Positions 7,174 to 14,787 of a stretch of 59,892 bases of DNA are shown here, piece by piece; the first letter of the stretch is position 1, and each line of letters starts with the position of its first letter. The stretch comes from Collinsella sp. Its GTDB lineage: Bacteria > Actinomycetota > Coriobacteriia > Coriobacteriales > Coriobacteriaceae. A model generated the notes under the pieces. That model made no database searches and was not told the origin of the DNA. It saw only the letters and a list, made by a program, of their open reading frames with translations. Both the position numbers and the translations under genes were made by a program. The stretch covers positions 1 to 59,892 of the forward strand of contig JAHAGQ010000012.1 of assembly GCA_018373675.1 (NCBI GenBank). The letters are read 5' to 3'.

Positions 7174-8385
7174 TTAAAGAGAGAATAGGCGTGCAGTGAC
7201 CGTCTCTGGTATACCCTGGCTGTTGCGCACCGTGGCGTACGTAAGGAATGAGTCCGATTTTCCCGCCGTAGCTGGATAATCGCCATACTCCAAAGCGCGG
7301 TCGGGCGACAGCAGCGAGCCATAGGTCTTGGCAGAGGTGTCGATCAGGAAATGCGACGCCTGTACCTTAACAAGGTATTTATTCTTCTTGCCAGCCGCAC
7401 ATGCGAGCGGCTCGCGTGACAGGAAGAGGTACGGCCCTCCCTCATTACCGATATACGTGCCCATATTGCCCAGGCTGCCCACGCCACTATAGGCCGCCTC
7501 GATAGAAAACACGAAGGTATCGCCCATATATACGGCCTCGAAAGGCGAAACTGACGAAGGGAGGACCAACTGGGCACGCTTGGTGTTGTTGCCGTCGGTC
7601 AGATCGATTGCCGTTATGCCGTAGTAGACGCCCTCGTCGTTGCGGACACGCGGCGAGATGGTCAAAATGCCGTCGCTCGCGCGCGGGGCCGATGCAAAGC
7701 GGCCCGTCGATTTCCAAATTACCTCGGCCTTGGATTCATCAAGCGAGCGACGATAGCAAAACGAATCACTACTCGTTTTATTGCCGCCTGCCGAAGGCAT
7801 TTTATACCAGATGACCGATGACCCGAACGCCGTAAACAGGGGCGGATCATAGTCCTTGCCACCTCGATCGAGCTCAACCACGTCGCCAGAGAGCGAAGCG
7901 CCCGACAGATTTTGAGCGTAGAGCTTCCACGATGAATTGGCAAAGTTCATCTCAACCCACGCGAATACGCCGTCGCCGGCACGGACATCGTAGAATGCAT
8001 ATCCCGTGCCCTCGATAGGATCCTCGATTAATGTGGTAAGCGAGCCATCACCCAGGTTGAGCACACCGAGTGTGTTGGCGTGCAGCGCCGATGCGGGCGC
8101 CATCATCGCCGCGGCGTAATCGCCGTCGCAGTAGTACAGCAGCGTACCCAGAGGCAGCGTCCACGACGCCGCCGGCTCAAGATCGATGTCGACTGCCTCG
8201 TACTCATCCGTAATCGAGATGATCTTGGAATCGTCCTTGATAACCTGCGGCTCGCCGGCGGCATCATCGCTGGTGCCCGTTTTTTTCGAGCATCCGGCAA
8301 GCACCGTGGCAGCGCCCGCGGCAGCCCCACCGAGTACAAAGCCGCGACGCGATATTCCGTTCTTGATGTGATCGGCGATACCCAT
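7174..8385 (-). CDS. Tat-exported lipoprotein of unknown function
   Basis: The 403-residue product starts with a twin-arginine signal (SRRGFVLGG, Arg13-Arg14), a hydrophobic Ala/Gly segment and a lipobox LAGC (Cys32), so it should be exported folded and lipid-anchored to the outer face of the membrane. The rest is rich in short beta-strand-like segments with repeated W, Y and G. This suggests a beta-propeller-like fold, but I cannot assign a family. Its ATG overlaps the stop of the preceding TSCPD gene by one base (TAATG), indicating translational coupling. Confidence 0.8.
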   Translation of the reverse strand: MGIADHIKNGISRRGFVLGGAAAGAATVLAGCSKKTGTSDDAAGEPQVIKDDSKIISITDEYEAVDIDLEPAASWTLPLGTLLYYCDGDYAAAMMAPASALHANTLGVLNLGDGSLTTLIEDPIEGTGYAFYDVRAGDGVFAWVEMNFANSSWKLYAQNLSGASLSGDVVELDRGGKDYDPPLFTAFGSSVIWYKMPSAGGNKTSSDSFCYRRSLDESKAEVIWKSTGRFASAPRASDGILTISPRVRNDEGVYYGITAIDLTDGNNTKRAQLVLPSSVSPFEAVYMGDTFVFSIEAAYSGVGSLGNMGTYIGNEGGPYLFLSREPLACAAGKKNKYLVKVQASHFLIDTSAKTYGSLLSPDRALEYGDYPATAGKSDSFLTYATVRNSQGIPETVTARLFSL

Positions 8386-8648
8386 TAGGCGATCTCGGTG
8401 CGAGCGGCCTCGATAGCGCGTGTAAGCTGGTCGGCGCAGGAGGTCTTTTTCATACCGCAGGTATTACCGGCGAGAACCTCGATTACGCGATCGGCAGGAG
8501 CGCCCTCGACCAGCTTGGAGATAGCCTTGAGATTGCCGTCGCAGCCGCCGGTAAACTCAACGCCCATCACCTTGTTGCCGTCATCGGAAAGATCAAGGTG
8601 AATATTGCGAGCACACACGCCCTGAGGCTTGTAATCAAACGAAATCAT
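8385..8648 (-). CDS. TSCPD-domain protein (TIGR03905-like)
   Basis: The 87-residue protein matches the small stand-alone TSCPD family: KPQGVCARNIHLDL, the central FTGGCDGNLKAISKLVEG and the C-terminal NTCGMKKTSCADQLTRAI with conserved Cys. The domain is related to the C-terminal Cys motif region of vitamin B12-dependent ribonucleotide reductases; the stand-alone protein's role is unknown, though metal or cofactor binding by the Cys is plausible. It is the first gene of a two-gene unit with the Tat lipoprotein. Confidence 0.85.
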   Translation of the reverse strand: MISFDYKPQGVCARNIHLDLSDDGNKVMGVEFTGGCDGNLKAISKLVEGAPADRVIEVLAGNTCGMKKTSCADQLTRAIEAARTEIA

Positions 8649-8721
8649 GCGATCCCCTCTCAGAATGTTATTCGAGACGACTATTATCCCCGTCTTTCCC
8701 TAAATGCAACGAGGCGCTTTG

Positions 8722-8752
8722 CCGGCAACACACATTACCAGCAAAGCGCCCT
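8722..8752 (-). terminator. Hairpin downstream of purB, possible terminator
   Basis: GGCGCTTTGC and GCAAAGCGCC form a 10-bp stem 25 bases after the purB stop. The following T-tract is weak (TCGTTGCATTT), so terminator function is uncertain. Confidence 0.4.
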
Positions 8753-8776
8753 AAAAAGCTAACGTTATGCCCGAAC

Positions 8777-10123
8777 CTACTCGAAGCTCAGCTGCTCCAG
8801 ACGATCAAAGACCGTGTCGATACGGGTGAGGAAGTCCCACGGATCAAAGATCTCGTCGAGCTTCTCCTGACTGACGGTGCAGCGCGGGTCGGCCTCGAGA
8901 CGCTCCTTAAAGGTGGGGCCGGAGACACAATCCTGTACCTCGTGCCAAGTTGCCATGGCGTTCTCCTGCACAATGGCGTACGCGTCCTCGCGGGTGATGC
9001 CCGTGTCGACGAGGGCGAGCAGCACCTTGGAGGAGAAGATGAGGCCGCGGGTCTTATTGAGGTTGGCCATCATGCGGGCAGGGTACAGCTGCAGGCCGTC
9101 GATAACGCGGATGAGGCACTGGAACATGTGGTCGAGGGCGATGAAGCTATCGGCCTGGGCGACGCGCTCGGCAGAGGAGTGCGAAATGTCACGCTCGTGC
9201 CACAGGGCGACGTTATCGAAGGCAACCTGGGCGTTGGACTTCACGACGCGCGACAGACCGCAGACTTTCTCCATGGTGATGGGGTTGCGCTTGTGCGGCA
9301 TGGCTGAGCTGCCCTTTTGGCCCTTACGGAACGGCTCCTCGGCCTCGAGCGTATCAGTCTTCTGCAGATTGCGAACCTCGGTAGCGATGCGCTCGCAGGT
9401 GGCTGCGGTGGTGGCGAGAACGCCGGCGAGATAGGCGTGATGGTCGCGGCTGATAACCTGCGTGGACAGCGGGTCGTGAACCAGGCCCAGGTGCTCGCAG
9501 ACATACTCCTCGACGAACGGCTCGATGGAGCTGTACGTGCCGACAGCGCCCGAGATGGCACCAAAGGCAACATTCTTGCGGGCGTCCTCAAGACGATCCA
9601 GATCGCGCTTGAGCTCCCAGGCCCAAGAGCCAAACTTCATGCCGAAGGTCATCGGCTCGGCGTGGATGCCATGAGTGCGGCCGGCACAGAGCGTGTTGCG
9701 CTCCTCAAAGGCGCGACGCTTGCAAATCTCGCCGAGCTTCTTGACGTCCTCGATGATCAGGTCGCAGGCCTGGGTGAGCTGGTAGCACAGGGCCGTGTCG
9801 CCCAGATCCGAGCTGGTCATGCCATAGTGAACCCAGCGGCTGGGCTTGGGGTCGCCCTCGGGAACATCGGCATCGATGTATTCCTTCATGTTGGTCAGGA
9901 AGGCAATGACGTCGTGGCGCGTGACTTCCTCGATCTCATCGACCTTCGCCTTCTCAAAGTTGGCATGGTCGCGGATCCACTGGGCCTCGTCTTTGGAAAT
10001 ACCGATCTTGCCGAGCTCCGCCTGGGCCTCGCAGGCCAGAACCTCGATCTCCTGCCAAATGGCGTACTTGTTCTCGAGGGAGAAGATGTGTCCCATCTCC
10101 GGGCGGGTATAGCGATCGATCAT
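8777..10123 (-). CDS. purB: Adenylosuccinate lyase
   Basis: PurB splits succinyl-AICAR and adenylosuccinate, releasing fumarate, in purine synthesis. The 448-residue protein carries RYTRPEMGHIFS at the start, YGMTSSDLGDTA, the GRTHGIHAEPMTFG catalytic His region and the fumarase/lyase signature GSSAMPHKRNP, all intact. The ATG at 10123 follows AAAGGAG; an in-frame ATG 22 codons upstream lacks a ribosome site. It appears monocistronic. Downstream of it on the same strand lie the TSCPD and Tat lipoprotein genes. Confidence 0.95.
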   Translation of the reverse strand: MIDRYTRPEMGHIFSLENKYAIWQEIEVLACEAQAELGKIGISKDEAQWIRDHANFEKAKVDEIEEVTRHDVIAFLTNMKEYIDADVPEGDPKPSRWVHYGMTSSDLGDTALCYQLTQACDLIIEDVKKLGEICKRRAFEERNTLCAGRTHGIHAEPMTFGMKFGSWAWELKRDLDRLEDARKNVAFGAISGAVGTYSSIEPFVEEYVCEHLGLVHDPLSTQVISRDHHAYLAGVLATTAATCERIATEVRNLQKTDTLEAEEPFRKGQKGSSAMPHKRNPITMEKVCGLSRVVKSNAQVAFDNVALWHERDISHSSAERVAQADSFIALDHMFQCLIRVIDGLQLYPARMMANLNKTRGLIFSSKVLLALVDTGITREDAYAIVQENAMATWHEVQDCVSGPTFKERLEADPRCTVSQEKLDEIFDPWDFLTRIDTVFDRLEQLSFE

Positions 10124-10227
10124 AGCGGCTCCTTTTTGGTTATTGGCACGTTGGTCGTAACCCATCCATTGTACCGTGCGCAGGTGCAAGTATGGGCAGC
10201 AGGCATTAACCTAACATTTTGCCGCAA

Positions 10228-10356
10228 GAGCAGCCATGGGGACATCCGCGTATTTGCTTCGCAAATCCGCACCGGCTACGGTCGGCAGACCCGGTCCGCG
10301 CACACGCACGGGCACAGCGGGTTGGACCCGACGTTCCCGAGGTCCCCCGTACTCGA
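10228..10356. repeat. tRNA-Gly 3'-end repeat unit 1 (degenerate)
   Basis: The unit begins with a decayed version of the tRNA-Gly end (GAGCAGCCATGGGGAC) and contains the 41-bp module at 10241-10281: GACATCCGCG, a TATTTGCTTCGCAAAT hairpin and CCGCACCGGCTACGG. The module starts about 130 bp before that of the next unit. No protein is encoded. Confidence 0.6.
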
Positions 10357-10486
10357 TGGAGCGGGCAACGGGACGTCCGCGCGCCCGCGTCGCGGACGCG
10401 CACCGGCTGCGGCGATCTCCTCGGATTCACGGAGACGATGGGGAAAACTTTGTTGAATTGGCCGTCCCGAGTTCTCCCGCGCTCGG
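10357..10486. repeat. tRNA-Gly 3'-end repeat unit 2
   Basis: The first 18 bases (10357-10374) are identical to the complement of the tRNA-Gly 3' end including CCA (10678-10695). The 41-bp module at 10372-10412 keeps GACGTCCGCG and CACCGGCTGCGG, but its central hairpin has a different, GC-rich stem (CGCCCGCGTCGCGGACGCG). This preserves pairing while changing sequence. Confidence 0.7.
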
Positions 10487-10624
10487 TGGAGCGGGCAACG
10501 GGACGTCCGCGTATTTGCTTCGCAAATCCGCACCGGCTGCGGCCGCCTATCGGCGACCTTGCCTGCTCGCTATAAACGCTTCGCGTTTATTTAACGCTCG
10601 CACCCTGTCGGGTTCGAGTCCCGG
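10487..10624. repeat. tRNA-associated palindromic element (tRNA-Gly copy, unit 3)
   Basis: A 138-bp element with the full architecture. The left end TGGAGCGGGCAACGGGAC (10487-10504) is identical to the tRNA-Gly end. Then follow an ATTTGCTTCGCAAAT hairpin (10513-10527), a GCACCGGCTGC hairpin, an ATAAACGCTTCGCGTTTAT hairpin (10572-10590) and a right end ACGCTCGCACCCTGTC plus T-arm GGGTTCGAGTCCCG. The right-end T-arm is in the opposite orientation to the tRNA-Gly gene. Confidence 0.75.
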
Positions 10625-10634
10625 CACTTTATTG

Positions 10635-10667
10635 AAAAAGGCACGGTAACGAAACGTTACCGTGCCT
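10635..10667 (-). terminator. tRNA-Gly terminator
   Basis: On the minus strand an 11-bp stem GGCACGGTAAC/GTTACCGTGCC with a short loop is followed by TTTTT, 11 bases after the tRNA end. Confidence 0.9.
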
Positions 10668-10677
10668 GAAATTCGAA

Positions 10678-10752
10678 TGGAGCGGGCAACGGGACTCGAA
10701 CCCGCGAGTGTCAGCTTGGGAAGCTGATGCCTTACCACTTGGCGATGCCCGC
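10678..10752 (-). tRNA. tRNA-Gly (CCC)
   Basis: On the minus strand: acceptor GCGGGCA/TGCCCGC, anticodon loop TTCCCAA (anticodon CCC), T-arm GCGGGTTCGAGTCCCGT and an encoded CCA at 10678-10680. Its 3' 18 bases are repeated exactly twice, and once in decayed form, in the downstream array 10228-10624. Confidence 0.95.
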
Positions 10753-10765
10753 ATATGTGGGGGAT

Positions 10766-10795
10766 AGTATAACGCGGTTGTCTTGTTCGATACAA
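10766..10795 (-). promoter_or_regulatory. Candidate tRNA-Gly promoter
   Basis: On the minus strand TTGTAT and TATACT are separated by 18 bases, with the -10 ending 13 bases before the tRNA 5' end. Confidence 0.6.
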
Positions 10796-11049
10796 GGGTG
10801 GCGATGCTTGTTTTAGCTGTGGAGATTCGTTTGAAAATCGCGTCAATTGTGGAGACGAGGACCTTTGGCTTCCTGTTCCCCTTATCTTCTACCTGCGCTT
10901 TTGCTTGATTGTTGTATTTGAGCTCAATTTGTCAGGAATTGGGCAAGCTTTTGGTCAGGCTCCGGTACTTACCCGCATGAACCTCGGGGGTAGCCTCATC
11001 CTACGCGTCGCAACCTCCCCATGCGGCGCACGAGGGATAAGGAGCAGCC

Positions 11050-14000
11050 ATGTCCAACGCACCCACGCACTCTGTCCACAGCGCAATCGCAACAGGTCCG
11101 CTGCTCCTGCTCCTCTTCCTGCTTTTCGGCTGCCTGACACCGGGAGCCGCATTTGCCGTCGATGGCTACGACCAGCTCGGCTTCCGCACTATTAGCGATG
11201 ATTGTGGGCCCTTCCTCATCGGCAAGTATGAAGCTCAAGACGCCTCGATTGCCTACTGCATGAACCAGGAGCGCCCCGGCCCCACCAAGCCGGGCGGCCC
11301 ATGGCTCAACTTTGATCAAGGCTGGGTGTGGCTCGACGACGAGTTCGCGGCAATCGTTTGTCACGGATATCCTACCGCCACGTCGTTTGGCGGTTACCAT
11401 CTTTCACCCGATCGTGCCCGCGCCGCAACCCAGCTTGCCGTATGGATGCTCAACGGCACTACCCATGTCGACGGTACCTACTCTTACACGACCGCTCAGG
11501 GCAAAACCAAGAGTGGGCACTTTATCACTGACAATGAAGTCGTGGCGGCGGGGCGGTGGCTCCACGACAGCGCAAAATCAGGAAGCATCAAAGCCGCTCC
11601 GCACCGCGCGCGGCGCTATCTAGGAGCCGTATCGGGCGGCAGCAAACGTCAGGACATGCTCTATGTACTGCCGGCGGTCTCTGTTTCCTTCCAAAAGCAG
11701 TCTGCAAACGCTGCCATTACCAGCGGAAACAATACTTATCAGTTTGACGGGGCAACATTCGATGTTTTTGAGAGCACCAGCGGCGCGCGTGTCGGCACCG
11801 TCCAGATGGACAGCAACGGTCGAGCGCAGGCAACACTTCTGCCCAACACGGCATACTACCTAGTTGAAACGAAGGCGCCGGCCGGCTATGTCCCCCGTCG
11901 TGATCGCATCGCTTTTACCACGGGGAATGACGGCGGGCGGGTCGCCATTGATGAACAGCCCGGCACCATCAACCTGCGTATCGTAAAACTCGATGCCGCG
12001 ACGAATGCCGGCCCCCAGGTGGGATCTTCACTCGCAGGAGCAGAGTTCACGTGTGTGTCGCAATCAACCCCTGGATGGGCACAAATCCTCACGACCGACG
12101 AAAGCGGTCGGGCCACCCTCGCCGATGTCCCCTTAGGAACCTTTACCATCTACGAATCAAAAGCCCCCGAGGGCTACCTGCCATCCAACGATAGCTGGAC
12201 CTATACCGTTGGAGCCGACCAGCTCGGCGATTCAGGCGTGGTCGAGATCGAGTCTCGCATTTCCGATATCCCCATTGCGTTTAACCTTGAGATTTCCAAA
12301 TTCAAGAATTACGGCAATAGCGACCAATCCGGCCTGGAGCAGCCGGCGGGTGGTGTTGTCTTTGAGGTTGTCAGCAACAGCTCTCAGCAGGTTGTTGGCA
12401 CACTGACCACAAACATCTATGGTTTTGCCTCCACCAAAAATCAGCCCGAAGCATGGTTCGGCACAGGCAAGCGACCCGCCGGTGTCCACGGAGCCGTCCC
12501 ATACGACCGTGCCGGCTACACGGTTCGCGAGGTTCCGGAAACCGTCCCCGAGGGTTTTAAACGTGCAGGGGAATGGACCGTCGGGGCCAATCAGATTTCC
12601 GACGCCGCCGAGCTTCAATATATCGTGGACAACCACGCGCTGTCGACGCATCTCCAGATTGTAAAACGCGATGCCCAAACAGGCGCTTCTGTTCCCCTAG
12701 CCGGATTCACCTTCCAACTCCTCGACAGCAATCACGAACCTGTCTCACAAACTTGCTGGTATCCAGCACATAACGTAATGGACACCTTTACGACTGACGC
12801 GACCGGGACCGTCACACTGCCCGAATCGCTCGTGCCGGGCACCTATTATGTACGCGAAACCTCGGCCAAAGAGCCCTATCTTGTCGGCGAAGAGATCGAG
12901 GTAAACATACCCGCCGACATGAACCTAACGCCCGTTGCAGTCGCCTCGTATTATGACCACGCCGCGACCGGAAACATCAGGATCGTTAAAACCGATGCCA
13001 TAGACGGCAGCAGCCTCGCGGGCGCCGTCTTTGAGATCCGTGCCTCGGGTGATATCGTGCGCCCCGACGGTAGCATTGCCGCGCTCGACGGTGAGACTGT
13101 CGCTACCGTCACGACGGATGAAACTGGAGAAGCACGCGCGGACAACCTCCCGCTGGGACCTGGCACCGCACGCTACGAGGTTGTCGAGACTCAAGCGCCG
13201 GCAGGGTTCTTGCTCGATCGAACAACCCATATTGTCGACCTTACTTATGCCGACCAGAAAACACCCGTTGTAGAAGCACGGCTTAACGTATCCGACGATT
13301 ACACCAAGGTTGATATCTCCAAGGTCGATGCAAGCAGCGAGCAGGAAGTGGAAGGCGCACAGCTCACCTTATATGGTCCCGATAAAACCGAAATAGACTC
13401 CTGGACCTCATCCGACAAGCCACACCGCGTCGAACATCTTGCACCCGGCACCTACTCGTTGCGCGAAATGATGTCCCCGCGGACCTACGACCTTGCCGAG
13501 GAGATAACGTTTGAAATAAAGGATACGGGAGAAGTCCAATCCGTCGCGATGAAGGATGCGCCCATCGAGATCAAGGGACAGGTCGACAAGCGTCAGGAAC
13601 TTGTCCAACCTATCGAAAAGGGCCTGTTGGCTAACGGCGATGGTAAAAACCGCGCCACGACGCAAACCAATAGTGATGGGCTTTTCTCCTATACCATCGA
13701 TGCTCGAAACGATTCCGCTACTTGGGTTGATGAGTTTACGATTACCGATGATCTTGAGTGCGCCAAAGACGGCACAGCGAGATTCATCTCAATCGAAACC
13801 CCCGTCGCCATCGGCGACCTCAACGGTCTGTGCAACGTATGGTATCGCACGACGCCGTTGGACTCGACAGACGTCGGTGAGCCGGCAAACGCGACACTTG
13901 ACGATGGGCACGAAAATCCTTGGCTTGAGTCCGACGAAGTAAAAGAGAGCCTTGGTGAGGACTGTCGCCTCGTCGATTACGACGGCTGGCGCCTCTGGAA

Positions 14001-14481
14001 GGCGGATGTCTCGACCACGGAATCCACCACACTCGAGGCGGAAGAGCTCGACCTTACACCCAATACCGTCGTAACGGGCATTCGAATTGAATACGGTGCG
14101 GTAGCCGCCGACTTTACGACTCGAAGCGATGCGGATTCTTGGACCCGCGATGATCTCAAAGATGAGCACGACGACCTTGACGATGCCAAAGCAATCCTTG
14201 GCACAGACGCTCGGGGCGCAGTCGTACACATGCAGGCAACGTCGGCTTATACGCCCCAAACCGCACTCACCAACAGCGCGCGCGTCGATCTTTGCCGCAA
14301 CGGTGGCGGCGATAAACTTGAGTCACATGACGAGGACAGCGTCATTCAACGCTGTACCCTACCGCAGGACCTACCGGCAACAGGATCAGCTCCCATCGCC
14401 GCTTGCATCACCGCGCTCCTGACCTCGGGTGCCGCAGCCCTATGGTTCGCTCGCCTTAGGTCGATCCCAAAGAAGCGCTAG
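11050..14481 (+). CDS. Thioester-domain, Cna-B-repeat, LPXTG-anchored surface adhesin
   Basis: The 1143-residue protein is predicted to be exported and linked to peptidoglycan. The signal peptide ends near AFA (residue 36). A thioester (TQXA) domain follows, with Cys70 (AYCMNQ) and Gln128 in TQLA, the pair expected to form a reactive Cys-Gln bond that captures host amines. About six Cna-B/SpaA modules (about 220-850) each begin with I/L-x-K and end in an ET/ES-K-AP-x-GY type strand, as in isopeptide-stabilised pilins. A unique acidic C-terminal region precedes LPATG (1108-1112), a hydrophobic helix and a basic tail. GGAG lies before the ATG. No sortase or companion pilin gene is nearby. Confidence 0.9.
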   Translation: MSNAPTHSVHSAIATGPLLLLLFLLFGCLTPGAAFAVDGYDQLGFRTISDDCGPFLIGKYEAQDASIAYCMNQERPGPTKPGGPWLNFDQGWVWLDDEFAAIVCHGYPTATSFGGYHLSPDRARAATQLAVWMLNGTTHVDGTYSYTTAQGKTKSGHFITDNEVVAAGRWLHDSAKSGSIKAAPHRARRYLGAVSGGSKRQDMLYVLPAVSVSFQKQSANAAITSGNNTYQFDGATFDVFESTSGARVGTVQMDSNGRAQATLLPNTAYYLVETKAPAGYVPRRDRIAFTTGNDGGRVAIDEQPGTINLRIVKLDAATNAGPQVGSSLAGAEFTCVSQSTPGWAQILTTDESGRATLADVPLGTFTIYESKAPEGYLPSNDSWTYTVGADQLGDSGVVEIESRISDIPIAFNLEISKFKNYGNSDQSGLEQPAGGVVFEVVSNSSQQVVGTLTTNIYGFASTKNQPEAWFGTGKRPAGVHGAVPYDRAGYTVREVPETVPEGFKRAGEWTVGANQISDAAELQYIVDNHALSTHLQIVKRDAQTGASVPLAGFTFQLLDSNHEPVSQTCWYPAHNVMDTFTTDATGTVTLPESLVPGTYYVRETSAKEPYLVGEEIEVNIPADMNLTPVAVASYYDHAATGNIRIVKTDAIDGSSLAGAVFEIRASGDIVRPDGSIAALDGETVATVTTDETGEARADNLPLGPGTARYEVVETQAPAGFLLDRTTHIVDLTYADQKTPVVEARLNVSDDYTKVDISKVDASSEQEVEGAQLTLYGPDKTEIDSWTSSDKPHRVEHLAPGTYSLREMMSPRTYDLAEEITFEIKDTGEVQSVAMKDAPIEIKGQVDKRQELVQPIEKGLLANGDGKNRATTQTNSDGLFSYTIDARNDSATWVDEFTITDDLECAKDGTARFISIETPVAIGDLNGLCNVWYRTTPLDSTDVGEPANATLDDGHENPWLESDEVKESLGEDCRLVDYDGWRLWKADVSTTESTTLEAEELDLTPNTVVTGIRIEYGAVAADFTTRSDADSWTRDDLKDEHDDLDDAKAILGTDARGAVVHMQATSAYTPQTALTNSARVDLCRNGGGDKLESHDEDSVIQRCTLPQDLPATGSAPIAACITALLTSGAAALWFARLRSIPKKR

Positions 14482-14488
14482 CTCGATG

Positions 14489-14526
14489 AAAAAGTGGGCG
14501 AGACAGTCCCCTGGCTCGCCCGCTTT
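14489..14526 (-). terminator. Terminator between convergent genes
   Basis: AAAGTGGGCGAG and CTCGCCCGCTTT flank a 12-base loop between the converging adhesin and small membrane protein genes. The longer T-run is on the minus strand, but both directions may be served. Confidence 0.7.
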
Positions 14527-14547
14527 CAATCATGTAAATCGCCGTAT

Positions 14548-14766
14548 CTACTCTGCAGACGAAGATCCACCATCAACGATTGCTTGCTCGGACTCAGGAA
14601 TCCCATCGGCACCCGTACTCTGTTCTTGCTCCACCTCTTCGCTGATTGCGGAGGCGGGGGTCGAGCCCTTTGCACCCACGATGTAGGCAGCCCCAAATCC
14701 TAACGCAATGGCAATCAAGGTCAAAATCACGTAGACAGGCCAATGGCGCTTAATATACGAAAACAC
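14548..14766 (-). CDS. Small single-pass membrane protein, unknown
   Basis: The 72-residue protein has a basic start (MFSYIKRHWP), one transmembrane helix (about 11-30) and an acidic, Ser/Glu-rich tail predicted to be outside. The ATG follows a GGAG (CTAAGGAGTCAACG). It lies 21 bases downstream of the M28-like membrane protein on the same strand and is probably co-transcribed with it. No family is recognised. Confidence 0.6.
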   Translation of the reverse strand: MFSYIKRHWPVYVILTLIAIALGFGAAYIVGAKGSTPASAISEEVEQEQSTGADGIPESEQAIVDGGSSSAE

Positions 14767-14787
14767 GTTGACTCCTTAGAGCTCCGT

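Noticed and set aside
10206..10649. Several 70-140-codon frames in both strands of the tRNA-Gly repeat array
   Set aside because: They are translations of palindromic repeat DNA, with repeated peptide pieces caused by the repeats themselves.
10228..10677. CRISPR array
   Set aside because: Repeats are too few and too far apart (130 bp), have internal hairpins and match the tRNA-Gly end. No cas gene is nearby.
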